DNA from: an uncultured Acidobacteriaceae bacterium | GTDB lineage: Bacteria > Acidobacteriota > Terriglobia > Terriglobales > Acidobacteriaceae | Length of the DNA: 16,553 nt | Direction of reading: 5' to 3' | NCBI GenBank assembly: GCA_903842845.1 | Contig: CAIMNN010000181.1 | Span: 1 to 16,553 of the forward strand | Part shown: piece by piece, positions 1 to 7,267 of the stretch | How positions within the stretch are numbered: the stretch's first letter is position 1 | How the letters are laid out: each line of letters starts with the position of its first letter | Notes under the pieces: generated by a model | Database searches by the model: none | The model's input: the letters and a program-made list of their open reading frames with translations, nothing else | Told to the model about the DNA's origin: nothing | Translations under genes and position numbers: made by a program

Positions 1-1030
1 ATGCCGCGGCCATGGCTTCAATGCATGTGCGCGGAACATTGTTGAAGGGGTCCTGCGCGGTGAGGCTCCAGCCGGAGGTTTGCGAGTGCGTGCGCAGCGC
101 TAGCGACTTCGGGTTCTTCGGATTGAAGGTCTTGACGAGCTTGGCCCATAGCATGCGAGCGGCGCGCATCTTCGCGATCTCCATGAAGTGGTTCATGCCG
201 ACGCCCCAGAAGAAGCTGATGCGTGGGGCGAATTCGTCCACGCTGAGGCCGGCCTGTACACCGGTGCGCAGATACTCGAGCCCGTCAGCGAGCGTGTACG
301 CTAGTTCGATGTCGGCCGTGGCGCCGGCCTCCTGCATGTGATATCCGGAGACGCTGATGCAGTTGAACTGCGGCATCTTCTCCGCACAGTAGCGGAAGAT
401 GTCGCCGATGATGCGCATGGAACCCGAAGGCGGATAAATATAGGTGTTGCGGACCATGAACTCTTTGAGGATGTCGTTCTGTATGGTGCCGCTGAGTTGC
501 TCTGCGCTGACGCCCTGCTCCTCTGCCGCAACAATATAGAAGGCCATGATGGGCAGCACTGCGCCGTTCATCGTCATAGAGACCGACATCTGGCCGAGCG
601 GGATCTGGTCGAAGAGCACTTTCATGTCGAGGATGGAGTCAATGGCCACACCGGCCTTGCCAACATCTCCCGTGACACGCTCGTGGTCCGAGTCGTAGCC
701 GCGATGCGTGGCGAGATCAAATGCAACAGAAAGTCCGCGCTGACCGGCGGCTAGGTTGCGGCGATAGAAAGCGTTTGACTCTTCAGCAGTGGAGAAGCCT
801 GCATATTGGCGAATAGTCCACGGCCGCATCACATACATGGTGCTGTAAGGGCCATGTAGAAAAGGCGGCAGCCCGGCAGCGTACTCAAGATGCTCCAGGC
901 CAGCAAGATCTTCGTGTGTGTAGACGCTCTTTATGTTGATGTGCTCCGCGCTCAAATGCTGCGCGGCTTCGGTTCGCTCCGCGTGCGCCGGAGCTGCTTG
1001 ATAGTCGATCGTGCTGAAATCAGGACGCAT
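1..1030 (-). CDS. mutB: Methylmalonyl-CoA mutase large (catalytic) subunit, 3' end missing
   Basis: Adenosylcobalamin enzyme that interconverts (R)-methylmalonyl-CoA and succinyl-CoA, acting with the small subunit encoded just upstream. Translating the minus strand from the ATG at 1030-1028 gives 343 residues of uninterrupted mutase TIM-barrel sequence, running off the left edge; the family is usually about 720 residues, so the rest of the barrel and the cobalamin-binding domain lie outside. Conserved blocks include PWTIRQYAGFSTAEESN, SVAFDLATHRGYDSD, TIQNDILKEFMVRNTY, SGYHMQEAGATADIE and QTSGWSLTAQDPFNN. Tyr76, Arg194, Tyr230 and His231 correspond to Tyr89, Arg207, Tyr243 and His244 of the Propionibacterium enzyme. 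The Tyr/Arg pair indicates methylmalonyl-CoA rather than isobutyryl-CoA as substrate. The start lies 2 nt after the small-subunit stop, with GAGG about 7 nt upstream, so translational coupling is likely. Confidence 0.96.
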   Translation of the reverse strand, partial: MRPDFSTIDYQAAPAHAERTEAAQHLSAEHINIKSVYTHEDLAGLEHLEYAAGLPPFLHGPYSTMYVMRPWTIRQYAGFSTAEESNAFYRRNLAAGQRGLSVAFDLATHRGYDSDHERVTGDVGKAGVAIDSILDMKVLFDQIPLGQMSVSMTMNGAVLPIMAFYIVAAEEQGVSAEQLSGTIQNDILKEFMVRNTYIYPPSGSMRIIGDIFRYCAEKMPQFNCISVSGYHMQEAGATADIELAYTLADGLEYLRTGVQAGLSVDEFAPRISFFWGVGMNHFMEIAKMRAARMLWAKLVKTFNPKNPKSLALRTHSQTSGWSLTAQDPFNNVPRTCIEAMAAA

Positions 1031-1032
1031 CT

Positions 1033-2772
1033 TCAAACCTCGATTCCCAGACGCTGCTGCCACTGGGCGAGTGAAGCTAGCGGGTTGCTGCGGATATGAA
1101 TAAAATCTGCCACGCCGAGAGCCGTGAGCTGGTCTGTGGTTGTGGGGTTGCCGGCGATGACAACGGGAGTCGAACGGCCTGCGGCCTTGAGTGCTTCGAT
1201 AAGAGATTCAGCGAGAGAGACGTACTCGTCGTCGGAGCTGCACAGAATGATCAGGTCGGCGGTTACGGATGCAACCTCTTCTGCTGATTTGAAACACTGC
1301 GTCTGAATCTTGAAACCTGCGCAGGCGAAGAAGTTTGCGGCGAATCCGCTGCGTGCAGCGCGCATCTTCACATCGCCAATCTCTGCCAAAAGAACGGTGG
1401 GCGTTTTTCCGCCTGCCGCTGCGTGTTTCTCAGTACGTAATCGCAACTGCTCGTATTCTGCGGTGGCGCGATTCCACGAGGTGCGATTGAAATCAACTCG
1501 GGCGAGTGCCTGCTCGGTGCGATTTGAGTACTGGTTGGTTCCAGTGAAGATGCGGCGTCGCTCTGCGACGGCTTTTTCGCGGACTGCAAGAGATTTGGCG
1601 AGCGCCTCGGCGACGAAATCCTGACTTCGCGAAAAACCTCCCGCGGCTTCGATCATCTGCATCCGTGCCCAGGCTTCGCGAGCAAGAAAGTCGGTGATGG
1701 CTTCGAGTGCATACGACCCGGCGCCGGGGTCGGCAACCTGATTGAAGTGCGCTTCCTGCTTGAGAAGTATCTGCGTATTGCGTGCAAGCCGGCGGCTGGC
1801 TTCGTCCGTCTGCTTGTAGCACTCATCGAATGGCGCAACGCTCAATGAATCCACTCCGCCAAGCACCGCCGACATTGCCTCCGTGGTGGCGCGCAGCACG
1901 TTCACATATGGATCGTAGAGAGTTTTGTTCCAGCGCGATGTGCGCGCATGAATGCGTGCGGCGCATTGCTCGTGTGCGAGGTCGAAGCTCTCCGCAGCGC
2001 GTGCCCATAAACAGCGGAAGGCGCGCAACTTTGCGATCTGAAAAAAATAGTTGGAGCCAATTGCGAATGAGAACGTGAGAGCCGCGGCTGTCTTTTCAGG
2101 AGCAATGCCGCGCTCGTTCATCGAGGCCAGTATGTCAATACCAGTTGCAAGCGCGAATGCTATCTCTTCTACTGCCGTGGCGCCCTTGTCTTCAAAGGCA
2201 TCCGCATGGATGGTGAAAGGAATGAATGCAGAATTTGCTGTTTGCAAGGTCTCCGCTGCAAGGCCGATGTTGCTGAGCGGGTCAAAGCTAGTAGTGATGC
2301 TGACTGTGCGTCCGCGATGTGCGATGTGCTCTGCAAGCAACTTCAGCAGCGGCGCATCAGCAATCTCGAAGTGAACAGGAACCTCATCCAGATTTGAGAG
2401 AAGCAGGGCCAACTCGCTCGCACTTCCGGGCGCAGCCGTCAGGAATGAAATTTCTTCAGCGCCGGCAACGATTGCTGCCTGTGCGATTTTGTTGGCCTCT
2501 TTGCAATCGGCGACTTCTATCTCTTCACGAATGCGCCAGTCACCGCTAAGCTTTGTACCGCGCAGAAATGGGAAGCTGCCGGGAGCAGCGTCCAGCGTTT
2601 TTATTCCGGCAACGTCAACTGCGCGGTAATAAGGCTTGACCGGCATCCCCTCATCCGTTCGCCAGATGAGCTTCTTCGAATAGTCGGCACCTTTAAGGTC
2701 CTTGTGTATCGCTTCCTCCCACGCTTCCGTGGAAACGGGAGGAAATTCGGTGAGTAGTTTCTCCGTGGTCAT
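1033..2772 (-). CDS. mutA: Methylmalonyl-CoA mutase small (non-catalytic) subunit
   Basis: 579-residue partner of the catalytic subunit in the heterodimeric mutase. The N-terminal 400 or so residues follow the mutase barrel (WEEAIHKDLKGADYSKK, then SFAIGSNYFFQIAKLRAFRC and ADPGAGSYALE). The C-terminal domain has the cobalamin-domain fold pattern but lacks the DxHxxG cobalt-ligand motif: at residues 464-477 the equivalent stretch reads EIGDVKMRAARSGF with no His. That is normal for small subunits, which do not bind B12. An in-frame ATG at 2802 would add 10 residues overlapping the epimerase stop. The ATG at 2772 is preferred because GGAAAG lies about 9 nt before it and the encoded MTTEKLL start fits the family. 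The gene starts 4 nt after the epimerase stop and ends 2 nt before mutB. Confidence 0.93.
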   Translation of the reverse strand: MTTEKLLTEFPPVSTEAWEEAIHKDLKGADYSKKLIWRTDEGMPVKPYYRAVDVAGIKTLDAAPGSFPFLRGTKLSGDWRIREEIEVADCKEANKIAQAAIVAGAEEISFLTAAPGSASELALLLSNLDEVPVHFEIADAPLLKLLAEHIAHRGRTVSITTSFDPLSNIGLAAETLQTANSAFIPFTIHADAFEDKGATAVEEIAFALATGIDILASMNERGIAPEKTAAALTFSFAIGSNYFFQIAKLRAFRCLWARAAESFDLAHEQCAARIHARTSRWNKTLYDPYVNVLRATTEAMSAVLGGVDSLSVAPFDECYKQTDEASRRLARNTQILLKQEAHFNQVADPGAGSYALEAITDFLAREAWARMQMIEAAGGFSRSQDFVAEALAKSLAVREKAVAERRRIFTGTNQYSNRTEQALARVDFNRTSWNRATAEYEQLRLRTEKHAAAGGKTPTVLLAEIGDVKMRAARSGFAANFFACAGFKIQTQCFKSAEEVASVTADLIILCSSDDEYVSLAESLIEALKAAGRSTPVVIAGNPTTTDQLTALGVADFIHIRSNPLASLAQWQQRLGIEV

Positions 2773-2776
2773 CAAA

Positions 2777-3253
2777 TTACTTTCCGCTCGGTTCTTCAAC
2801 AATCTCTATCAACATGCCGAATGGGTTTTCGGCGCGCGACTTGGGATGAACAAAAAAAACCGTCGTACCACGCGAACCTTTGCGCGGCGCCTTGTCGATC
2901 ATGTTGAAGCCGGCTGCGACCATCGCATCGTAGGCTTCCTGTGCATTCTCAACGCGAAACGCGATGTGTGCAAAGCCGCCACGTCCGCCATTACGCTCGA
3001 TGAGCTTCTGCACGGGTGAGTCAGCGTTCAGGGGCTCGAGAAGTTGAATGAGGTTGGGGCCGTCGCCGATCTGAAGAAGAACTTCGCGGACCTGGTCTGT
3101 GCCAAGAACTTCTTCGCGGTGCAACTCGCTGAAGCCGAGCAGCTTGTAAGCTTCCACCTGTCCTTCGAGCGCGCCTTGAGGCACGGAGATGGCGATGTGG
3201 TCGACAAATTGGATAGCGATTGCTTTCTCCAACTCCATCGGAATAGCGGTCAT
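2777..3253 (-). CDS. mce: Methylmalonyl-CoA epimerase (VOC superfamily)
   Basis: 158-residue metal-dependent racemase that interconverts (S)- and (R)-methylmalonyl-CoA, linking the carboxylase product to the mutase substrate. Two beta-alpha-beta-beta-beta VOC modules are visible: residues about 15-77 starting at FVDHIAISVP, and about 92-155 starting at GGFAHIAFRV. Likely metal ligands are His19, Gln70, His96 and Glu150, matching the H/Q/H/E set of known epimerases. The SRGTTVFFVHPKS segment followed by GMLIEIVE is also typical. The start at 3253 (MTAIPMELEK) has AAAGG/AGG upstream; a second Met at residue 6 is possible. It lies between the biotin carrier gene (26 nt away) and mutA. Other VOC enzymes look similar, but this context makes the assignment firm. 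Confidence 0.93.
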   Translation of the reverse strand: MTAIPMELEKAIAIQFVDHIAISVPQGALEGQVEAYKLLGFSELHREEVLGTDQVREVLLQIGDGPNLIQLLEPLNADSPVQKLIERNGGRGGFAHIAFRVENAQEAYDAMVAAGFNMIDKAPRKGSRGTTVFFVHPKSRAENPFGMLIEIVEEPSGK

Positions 3254-3279
3254 GATCCTAACCTTTCAGTACTAATTAT

Positions 3280-3633
3280 TTAGTCGAACTCGATGAGGGT
3301 CTGGCCAACCTTGACCGAATCGCCCGGCTTGACCTTGATGGCTTTGACGGTTGCGTTGCGTGGCGCTGTGAGATTGTTCTCCATCTTCATGGACTCGACG
3401 ACGGCAACTATGTCGCCCTCGTTCACCTTCTGCCCGGGCTTGACGTTGATGCGAATGACCAGACCCATCACCGGGCTCAGGCATGCATCGTCGCTCCAAC
3501 ATTCGTCAGCGAGCAAGGGTGGCGCGGCGAGTGGAAGCGGCGGATAGGACGGGATCGACGCGGCCTCGTCGTCTTCGAGGATCTCTACATTAACTTCGTA
3601 GCTTTTGCCGTCGATTGATATCTTTAGTTTCAC
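3280..3633 (-). CDS. Biotin carboxyl carrier protein (biotinyl domain)
   Basis: 117-residue carrier that shuttles CO2 on biotin between a biotin carboxylase (or a second carboxyltransferase) and the carboxyltransferase encoded upstream. The C-terminal half (about 50-117) is a biotinyl/lipoyl domain: SPVMGLVIRINVKPGQKV, then the attachment motif ESMKMEN with Lys83 between two Met residues, then a C-terminal KPGDSVKVGQTLIEFD. The N-terminal part (MKLKISIDGKSYEV) resembles the gamma/1.3S carriers of methylmalonyl-CoA decarboxylase and transcarboxylase. It is joined by a Pro/Ala-rich linker (about 28-40). Translation starts at a GTG (3633-3631) with AAGGA about 8 nt upstream; no in-frame ATG fits. 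It has no fused biotin carboxylase domain, unlike many propionyl-CoA carboxylase alpha chains. Confidence 0.93.
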   Translation of the reverse strand: MKLKISIDGKSYEVNVEILEDDEAASIPSYPPLPLAAPPLLADECWSDDACLSPVMGLVIRINVKPGQKVNEGDIVAVVESMKMENNLTAPRNATVKAIKVKPGDSVKVGQTLIEFD

Positions 3634-3660
3634 GTCTGCATTCCTTTTCTGAAAAACGCT

Positions 3661-3870
3661 TTATCGTCCGCCGCGGGTTGAACGTGGATGCGTCAGATTG
3701 TGTGAGGCATGCGTGGCCCCGCGGCTCTGCCGTATCCAGCGACTGAGGTTCTTGCCGGATTCTGAAATCGAATTGACCGAACGAATCGCTATTGACCTGC
3801 CAACAAAAGCCGAGGCGGCGGCAATAATGGCCGCCAACGTCTCCGGTGCGATCTGTTCGTCGGTCTTCAT
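3661..3870 (-). CDS. Small protein between carboxyltransferase and biotin carrier genes
   Basis: Predicted 69-residue soluble protein of unknown function. The N-terminal third (about 6-24, QIAPETLAAIIAAASAFVG) is an amphipathic, Ala-rich helix. A basic segment (RSIAIRSV) and a C-terminal WIRQSRGATHASH motif follow, then a Thr/Arg-rich tail. No transmembrane segment is evident, so it is not an obvious OadG-type anchor. The ATG at 3870 is chosen because AGGAAG lies about 5 nt upstream; in-frame GTG (3876) and TTG (3873) would add two residues. It lies 12 nt after the carboxyltransferase stop and 27 nt before the carrier start, so it is co-transcribed with both. By position it could be an assembly or epsilon-like accessory subunit of the acyl-CoA carboxylase or transcarboxylase. 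That role is inferred from context alone. Confidence 0.72.
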   Translation of the reverse strand: MKTDEQIAPETLAAIIAAASAFVGRSIAIRSVNSISESGKNLSRWIRQSRGATHASHNLTHPRSTRGGR

Positions 3871-3882
3871 CAACACTTCCTA

Positions 3883-5454
3883 TTACAGCGGAATCAATCC
3901 GTGTTTCTTCTGCGGGCGCAACTCGCGCTTGGTGTGCAGAGCTTCGAGTGCCATGGCCAGGTAGCGGCGAGTTTCGGCGGGCTCAATGATGTCATCCACA
4001 AGGCGGCGGCCGGCAGCGACATAGGGGTTGGAGAAGGCGTCATGATAGGCGTCCACCATCTCCTGACGTTTGGCGACCTTGTCCTCTGCGGAGTCTATCT
4101 CGCGGCGAAAGACGATCTCAGCCGCGCCCTCAGCACCCATGACAGCAATCTCAGCGGTGGGCCATGCGACAACACGGTCTGCGCCGAGTCCACGACAACA
4201 CATGGCGATGTAAGCGCCACCATAAGCCTTGCGCAGCATGACAGTGAGTTTCGGTACGGTAGCAGCCGAGTAGGCAAAGAGCAGCTTTGCACCGTGACGA
4301 ATAATGCCGCCATGCTCCTGCTCGACACCGGGAAGAAAGCCCGGAACATCCACAAAAGTGAGCAGCGAGATGTTGAAGGCGTTACAGAAGCGAACAAAGC
4401 GGGCAGCCTTGTCGCTGGCGTCGATGTCGAGAGCCCCGGCTTTAACGCAGGGCTGATTGGCAACTATGCCAACCGTGCGACCCTGCACGCGGCCGAAGCC
4501 GATAACGATGTTGGCAGCGAACCCAGGCTGGATCTCAAGAAAGTCTTCATGGTCAACGATGCGCAGCAACAGTGCGCGAACGTCGTAGGCAACCTTGGGA
4601 TCAACGGGAATGATGGTGTTCAGAACTTCGTCAGTCTTCACGCGGCTGCTGGATGGCAGATGCGGCGGATCTTCCATATTGTTTTCAGGCAGAAAACTGA
4701 GCAGCTTGCGGCAAAGCTGCATTGCGTCTTCATCGTCCTTGGCTATCAGATGCACAACACCAGATTGGTTCATCTGGGAGTGCGGCCCGCCGAGCTCTTC
4801 CGCCGATACAACTTCACCTGTCACCTGTTTGATGACCTGCGGACCGGTGATGAACATGCGGCCCTGCTCGGTCTGAATGATGAAATCCGTGAGCGCCGGG
4901 CTGTAAGCAGCTCCGCCTGCGCAGGGTCCGCAGATCAGCGCTATCTGGGGAACAGTTCCGGAGAGCTTGACGTTCTGATAGAAAACTTCGGCATATCCGG
5001 ATAGGCTGTCGATTCCCTCTTGAACGCGCGCGCCACCTGAATCGTTGATGAAGATAAACGGGCTGCCGGTCTTCAGCGAGAGAGCCATCATGTCGGCAAC
5101 TTTTTTGCTGTGGGTTTCACCCGCTGCGCCGCCGAGCACGGTGAAGTCCTGGCTGGCGAGATGGATGAGACGGCCATCCACAGTGGCGCATCCGGTCACA
5201 ACGCCATCGGCAGGGGCCTCTTTTTTGTCCATACCAAAGTAAGTTGCGCGATGACGGGCAAAAAGGCCGATCTCCTGGAATGTGCCCTTGTCGACGAGTT
5301 TGGCGACACGCTCGCGGGCGGTCAGCTTGCCCGAATCATGCTGCTTATCGATGCGCTCTTTGCCACCGCCGAGTTCCAACTCAGTGCGTTTGGCTTGCAG
5401 ATCATCTACTAGTACCTGCATAGCCAACTTGCCGTTATCAGTTAATTTGGACAC
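3883..5454 (-). CDS. Acyl-CoA (propionyl/methylmalonyl-CoA) carboxyltransferase subunit
   Basis: 523-residue biotin-dependent carboxyltransferase, the beta (PccB), alpha (MmdA) or 12S-type subunit, which moves a carboxyl group between carboxybiotin and propionyl-CoA. It carries two crotonase-fold halves. The N-terminal half has ERIDKQHDSGKLTARER at 33-49, DSGGARVQEG at 138-147 and the oxyanion-hole glycines GPCAGGAAYSPAL at 176-188. The C-terminal half has VDVPGFLPGVEQEHGG at 368-383, then AYGGAYIAMCCRGLGAD at 410-426. The acyl-pocket segment reads YIAM, closer to transcarboxylase 12S/MmdA proteins than to the YDVM recalled from actinobacterial PccB. The GTG start at 5454-5452 has a strong AGGAG about 5 nt upstream. 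It is the first gene of the methylmalonyl operon. Whether it serves a carboxylase, decarboxylase or transcarboxylase is not settled. Confidence 0.93.
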   Translation of the reverse strand: MSKLTDNGKLAMQVLVDDLQAKRTELELGGGKERIDKQHDSGKLTARERVAKLVDKGTFQEIGLFARHRATYFGMDKKEAPADGVVTGCATVDGRLIHLASQDFTVLGGAAGETHSKKVADMMALSLKTGSPFIFINDSGGARVQEGIDSLSGYAEVFYQNVKLSGTVPQIALICGPCAGGAAYSPALTDFIIQTEQGRMFITGPQVIKQVTGEVVSAEELGGPHSQMNQSGVVHLIAKDDEDAMQLCRKLLSFLPENNMEDPPHLPSSSRVKTDEVLNTIIPVDPKVAYDVRALLLRIVDHEDFLEIQPGFAANIVIGFGRVQGRTVGIVANQPCVKAGALDIDASDKAARFVRFCNAFNISLLTFVDVPGFLPGVEQEHGGIIRHGAKLLFAYSAATVPKLTVMLRKAYGGAYIAMCCRGLGADRVVAWPTAEIAVMGAEGAAEIVFRREIDSAEDKVAKRQEMVDAYHDAFSNPYVAAGRRLVDDIIEPAETRRYLAMALEALHTKRELRPQKKHGLIPL

Positions 5455-5636
5455 TGCTGCTCCTGGTCAGCCGACGGACGTATAGACACGGTCTTAATGC
5501 CTTCGTGTCCACCGCGGTCATTCTACTGCTCAACATGCACACCAATATGTGACCGTCTTCACGCTGCTTTTAGGGAGCGAATCTAGCAGAAAATCAGTAA
5601 AAATATGGCCCTGGCGCGTCCACGGTAGGCAAATCC

Positions 5637-5671
5637 GCCTGAACCAGAGCTCGCAAGACACTGATTCAGGC
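5637..5671 (-). other. Stem-loop in xylB-carboxyltransferase gap
   Basis: On the minus strand GCCTGAATCAG is followed 13 nt later by CTGGTTCAGGC, giving an 11-bp stem with one U-G wobble. On the plus-strand RNA the same position would be a C-A mismatch, so the structure favours minus-strand transcripts. The 13-nt loop may itself fold as CU-UGCG-AG. No U tract follows (GGATTTGCC), so it is not a standard intrinsic terminator. It lies about 92 nt after the xylB stop and about 180 nt before the next start. It could protect the 3' end of the pentose mRNA or act as a leader structure for the next operon. Confidence 0.55.
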
Positions 5672-5722
5672 ACACTTGCCGCGAGCGATGTTAGCAAGTC
5701 TGAGTACACGTCGAGTTTGAAG

Positions 5723-5738
5723 GCAGTTTGCAAATTGC
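5723..5738. promoter_or_regulatory. 16-bp near-palindrome, possible protein-binding site
   Basis: GCAGTTTGCAAATTGC is symmetric except for one base pair (centre TTTGCAAA). It lies 25-40 nt downstream of the xylB stop. A dimeric repressor site is possible, but its distance from the carboxyltransferase start (about 270 nt) leaves its role unclear, and such AT/GC palindromes can occur by chance. Confidence 0.25.
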
Positions 5739-5762
5739 GTTGGCTTGACGACCGGTAAAGTT

Positions 5763-7223
5763 CTATTGCGCAAAATTTTTAAAAGTGTCCTTGAGATTGT
5801 TGTAGAGATGAGCGAAGGTCGGCCGCCGTTCAGACAATAGGTAATTGAGTTCGGGTGCCGGTTCGACGATATGCGTGATGCCCGGCTGCGTACATACTAA
5901 CTCGGGTGCTTCACCCGTTGCAGCCAGGCGCGCGAGACGCGCAGCGCCAAAGGCTGCACCGACTTCACCACCGTGCCGGTAGCTGAGCGGTTGATGGAGA
6001 GCAGCAGCAATCAGTTGGCCCCAGTACAGCGAGCGTGAACCACCTCCTGTGACAGTAATCTCTCCGATGGCGCTACCCGCCTCGAGTAGTACATCCATGC
6101 CGTCCTGGAAGGCGAACGCCACACCTTCGAGCACGGCTAAAACCAGGTCTGTTGCATCAGTATCAGCCGTCATACCGAAGAAGACTCCCCGGCTGTGTGG
6201 ATTGTTATGCGGAGTGCGCTCTCCGGAGAGATAAGGCAGGAAAAATACTGAATTGCGGCGGATGCCGCGCTCTTCAGCTGCTCGAAGGCACGCGTCGATA
6301 TCGCTGATGCCAACCAGTCGCAGCACCCAGTCCAGCGCGCTTGCGGCACTGAGCAGCACAGACATCTGGTGCCATCGCTCCGGCAGGCAATGGGAGAAGG
6401 CATGGGCCGCCTTTTCTGCATTGGGGCGAAAGCGATCAGTGGCAACAAAGAGCACTCCCGATGTTCCGAGCGAAAGAAATGCCTGTCCGGATTGGATGAT
6501 GCCCATGCCGACTGCACTTGCAGCATTATCGCCGCCACCGCCTGCAACGGGGACCAATGGAAGCTTTAACTCCTGCGCTATTGCGGGCCTTAAAGTGCCG
6601 GAGATTGCATTGCCTTCCACCAGCCCCGGCATCTGTTTGCGGCTCATGCCAGTCGCAGCAAGCATTGCGTTAGACCACTCGCGCTTGCCTACATCCAGCC
6701 AGCAAGTGCCGGACGCGTCCGACATATCGCTGACCTTCTCTCCGGTCAGCATCAGCCTTACATAATCCTTGGGCAGCAGCACGCAAGCCGTTCGTTGAAA
6801 TATCTCAGGCTCGTGCTTGCGGACCCAAAGCAACTTGGGCGCGGTAAAACCTGGCATAACTAGATTTCCAGTGATGGTTCGCGCAAGCGGCTCAGCACGT
6901 TCGAGTTCAGCGCATTCCAGGCTGGATCTTCCATCGTTCCATAGGATTGCCGACCGCAACGGTTTATCCGCTGCGTCGAGCAGAGTTGCCCCGTGCATCT
7001 GGCCGGTCAGCCCGATCGCCTTGACCCCGGAGCGAACTTTCTCCGGCAGTGCTTCGATTGCCTGCTGTGTTGCCTGCCACCAACTATCCGGCTCCTGCTC
7101 AGAGAAGTTCTGCTGCGGGCGGCTGACCGCGAGTGGAATAGAACTCTGGGCCACAACGGTCTGCTCGTCATCAGCGACGATAGCCTTCACGCTTGAAGTG
7201 CCGATGTCAATGCCCAGGAACAT
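5763..7223 (-). CDS. xylB: Xylulokinase
   Basis: 486-residue cytoplasmic FGGY-family kinase that phosphorylates D-xylulose to D-xylulose 5-phosphate, the entry to the pentose phosphate pathway. The N-terminal phosphate-1 motif GIDIGTSSVK contains Asp6. GLTGQMHGA (71-79) holds the Met-His pair that binds xylulose, and ILWNDGR follows. GGGGDNAASAVG (228-239) contains Asp232, equivalent to the catalytic Asp233 of E. coli XylB. LSLGTSGVLF and VTGGGSRS are the nucleotide-binding segments. Length matches the family (about 484). The ATG at 7223 is preferred over an in-frame TTG at 7232 because MFLGIDIGTS aligns with the MYIGIDLGTS-type N-terminus. It is the last gene of the pentose operon, 44 nt after the mutarotase gene. 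No xylA is in the window, so its substrate may come from a distant isomerase. Confidence 0.94.
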   Translation of the reverse strand: MFLGIDIGTSSVKAIVADDEQTVVAQSSIPLAVSRPQQNFSEQEPDSWWQATQQAIEALPEKVRSGVKAIGLTGQMHGATLLDAADKPLRSAILWNDGRSSLECAELERAEPLARTITGNLVMPGFTAPKLLWVRKHEPEIFQRTACVLLPKDYVRLMLTGEKVSDMSDASGTCWLDVGKREWSNAMLAATGMSRKQMPGLVEGNAISGTLRPAIAQELKLPLVPVAGGGGDNAASAVGMGIIQSGQAFLSLGTSGVLFVATDRFRPNAEKAAHAFSHCLPERWHQMSVLLSAASALDWVLRLVGISDIDACLRAAEERGIRRNSVFFLPYLSGERTPHNNPHSRGVFFGMTADTDATDLVLAVLEGVAFAFQDGMDVLLEAGSAIGEITVTGGGSRSLYWGQLIAAALHQPLSYRHGGEVGAAFGAARLARLAATGEAPELVCTQPGITHIVEPAPELNYLLSERRPTFAHLYNNLKDTFKNFAQ

Positions 7224-7267
7224 CTCAACCAACTTTCAACTACTTTGATGAGCTCACCGCATTGCCT

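Larger units (their letters stand above)
5455..5762. other. Gene-poor gap between pentose and methylmalonyl operons
   Basis: About 308 bp between the xylB stop and the carboxyltransferase GTG start. Open frames of 67-69 codons exist on both strands but lack good ribosome binding sites and recognisable sequence. The gap contains a 16-bp near-palindrome close to the xylB end and an 11-bp stem-loop in its middle, both listed separately. A promoter for the downstream operon should lie between about 5460 and 5636 on the minus strand, but I find no convincing -35/-10 pair. Its length and structures suggest that the two operons are separate transcription units. Confidence 0.6.

Noticed and set aside
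338..754. 138-codon plus-strand frame at the left end
   Set aside because: Antisense to the mutase large subunit, whose minus-strand reading is continuous and fully conserved in motif.
2773..2802. Longer N-terminus for the mutase small subunit
   Set aside because: Overlaps the epimerase stop; the ATG at 2772 has the better ribosome site.
3901..5004. 367-codon open frame on the plus strand inside the carboxyltransferase gene
   Set aside because: It is antisense to a strongly supported enzyme, has no recognisable domain, and is explained by codon bias leaving the opposite frame open.
5530..5758. Short frames on both strands in the inter-operon gap
   Set aside because: No ribosome site, no recognisable motif, and they overlap each other and the stem-loop.
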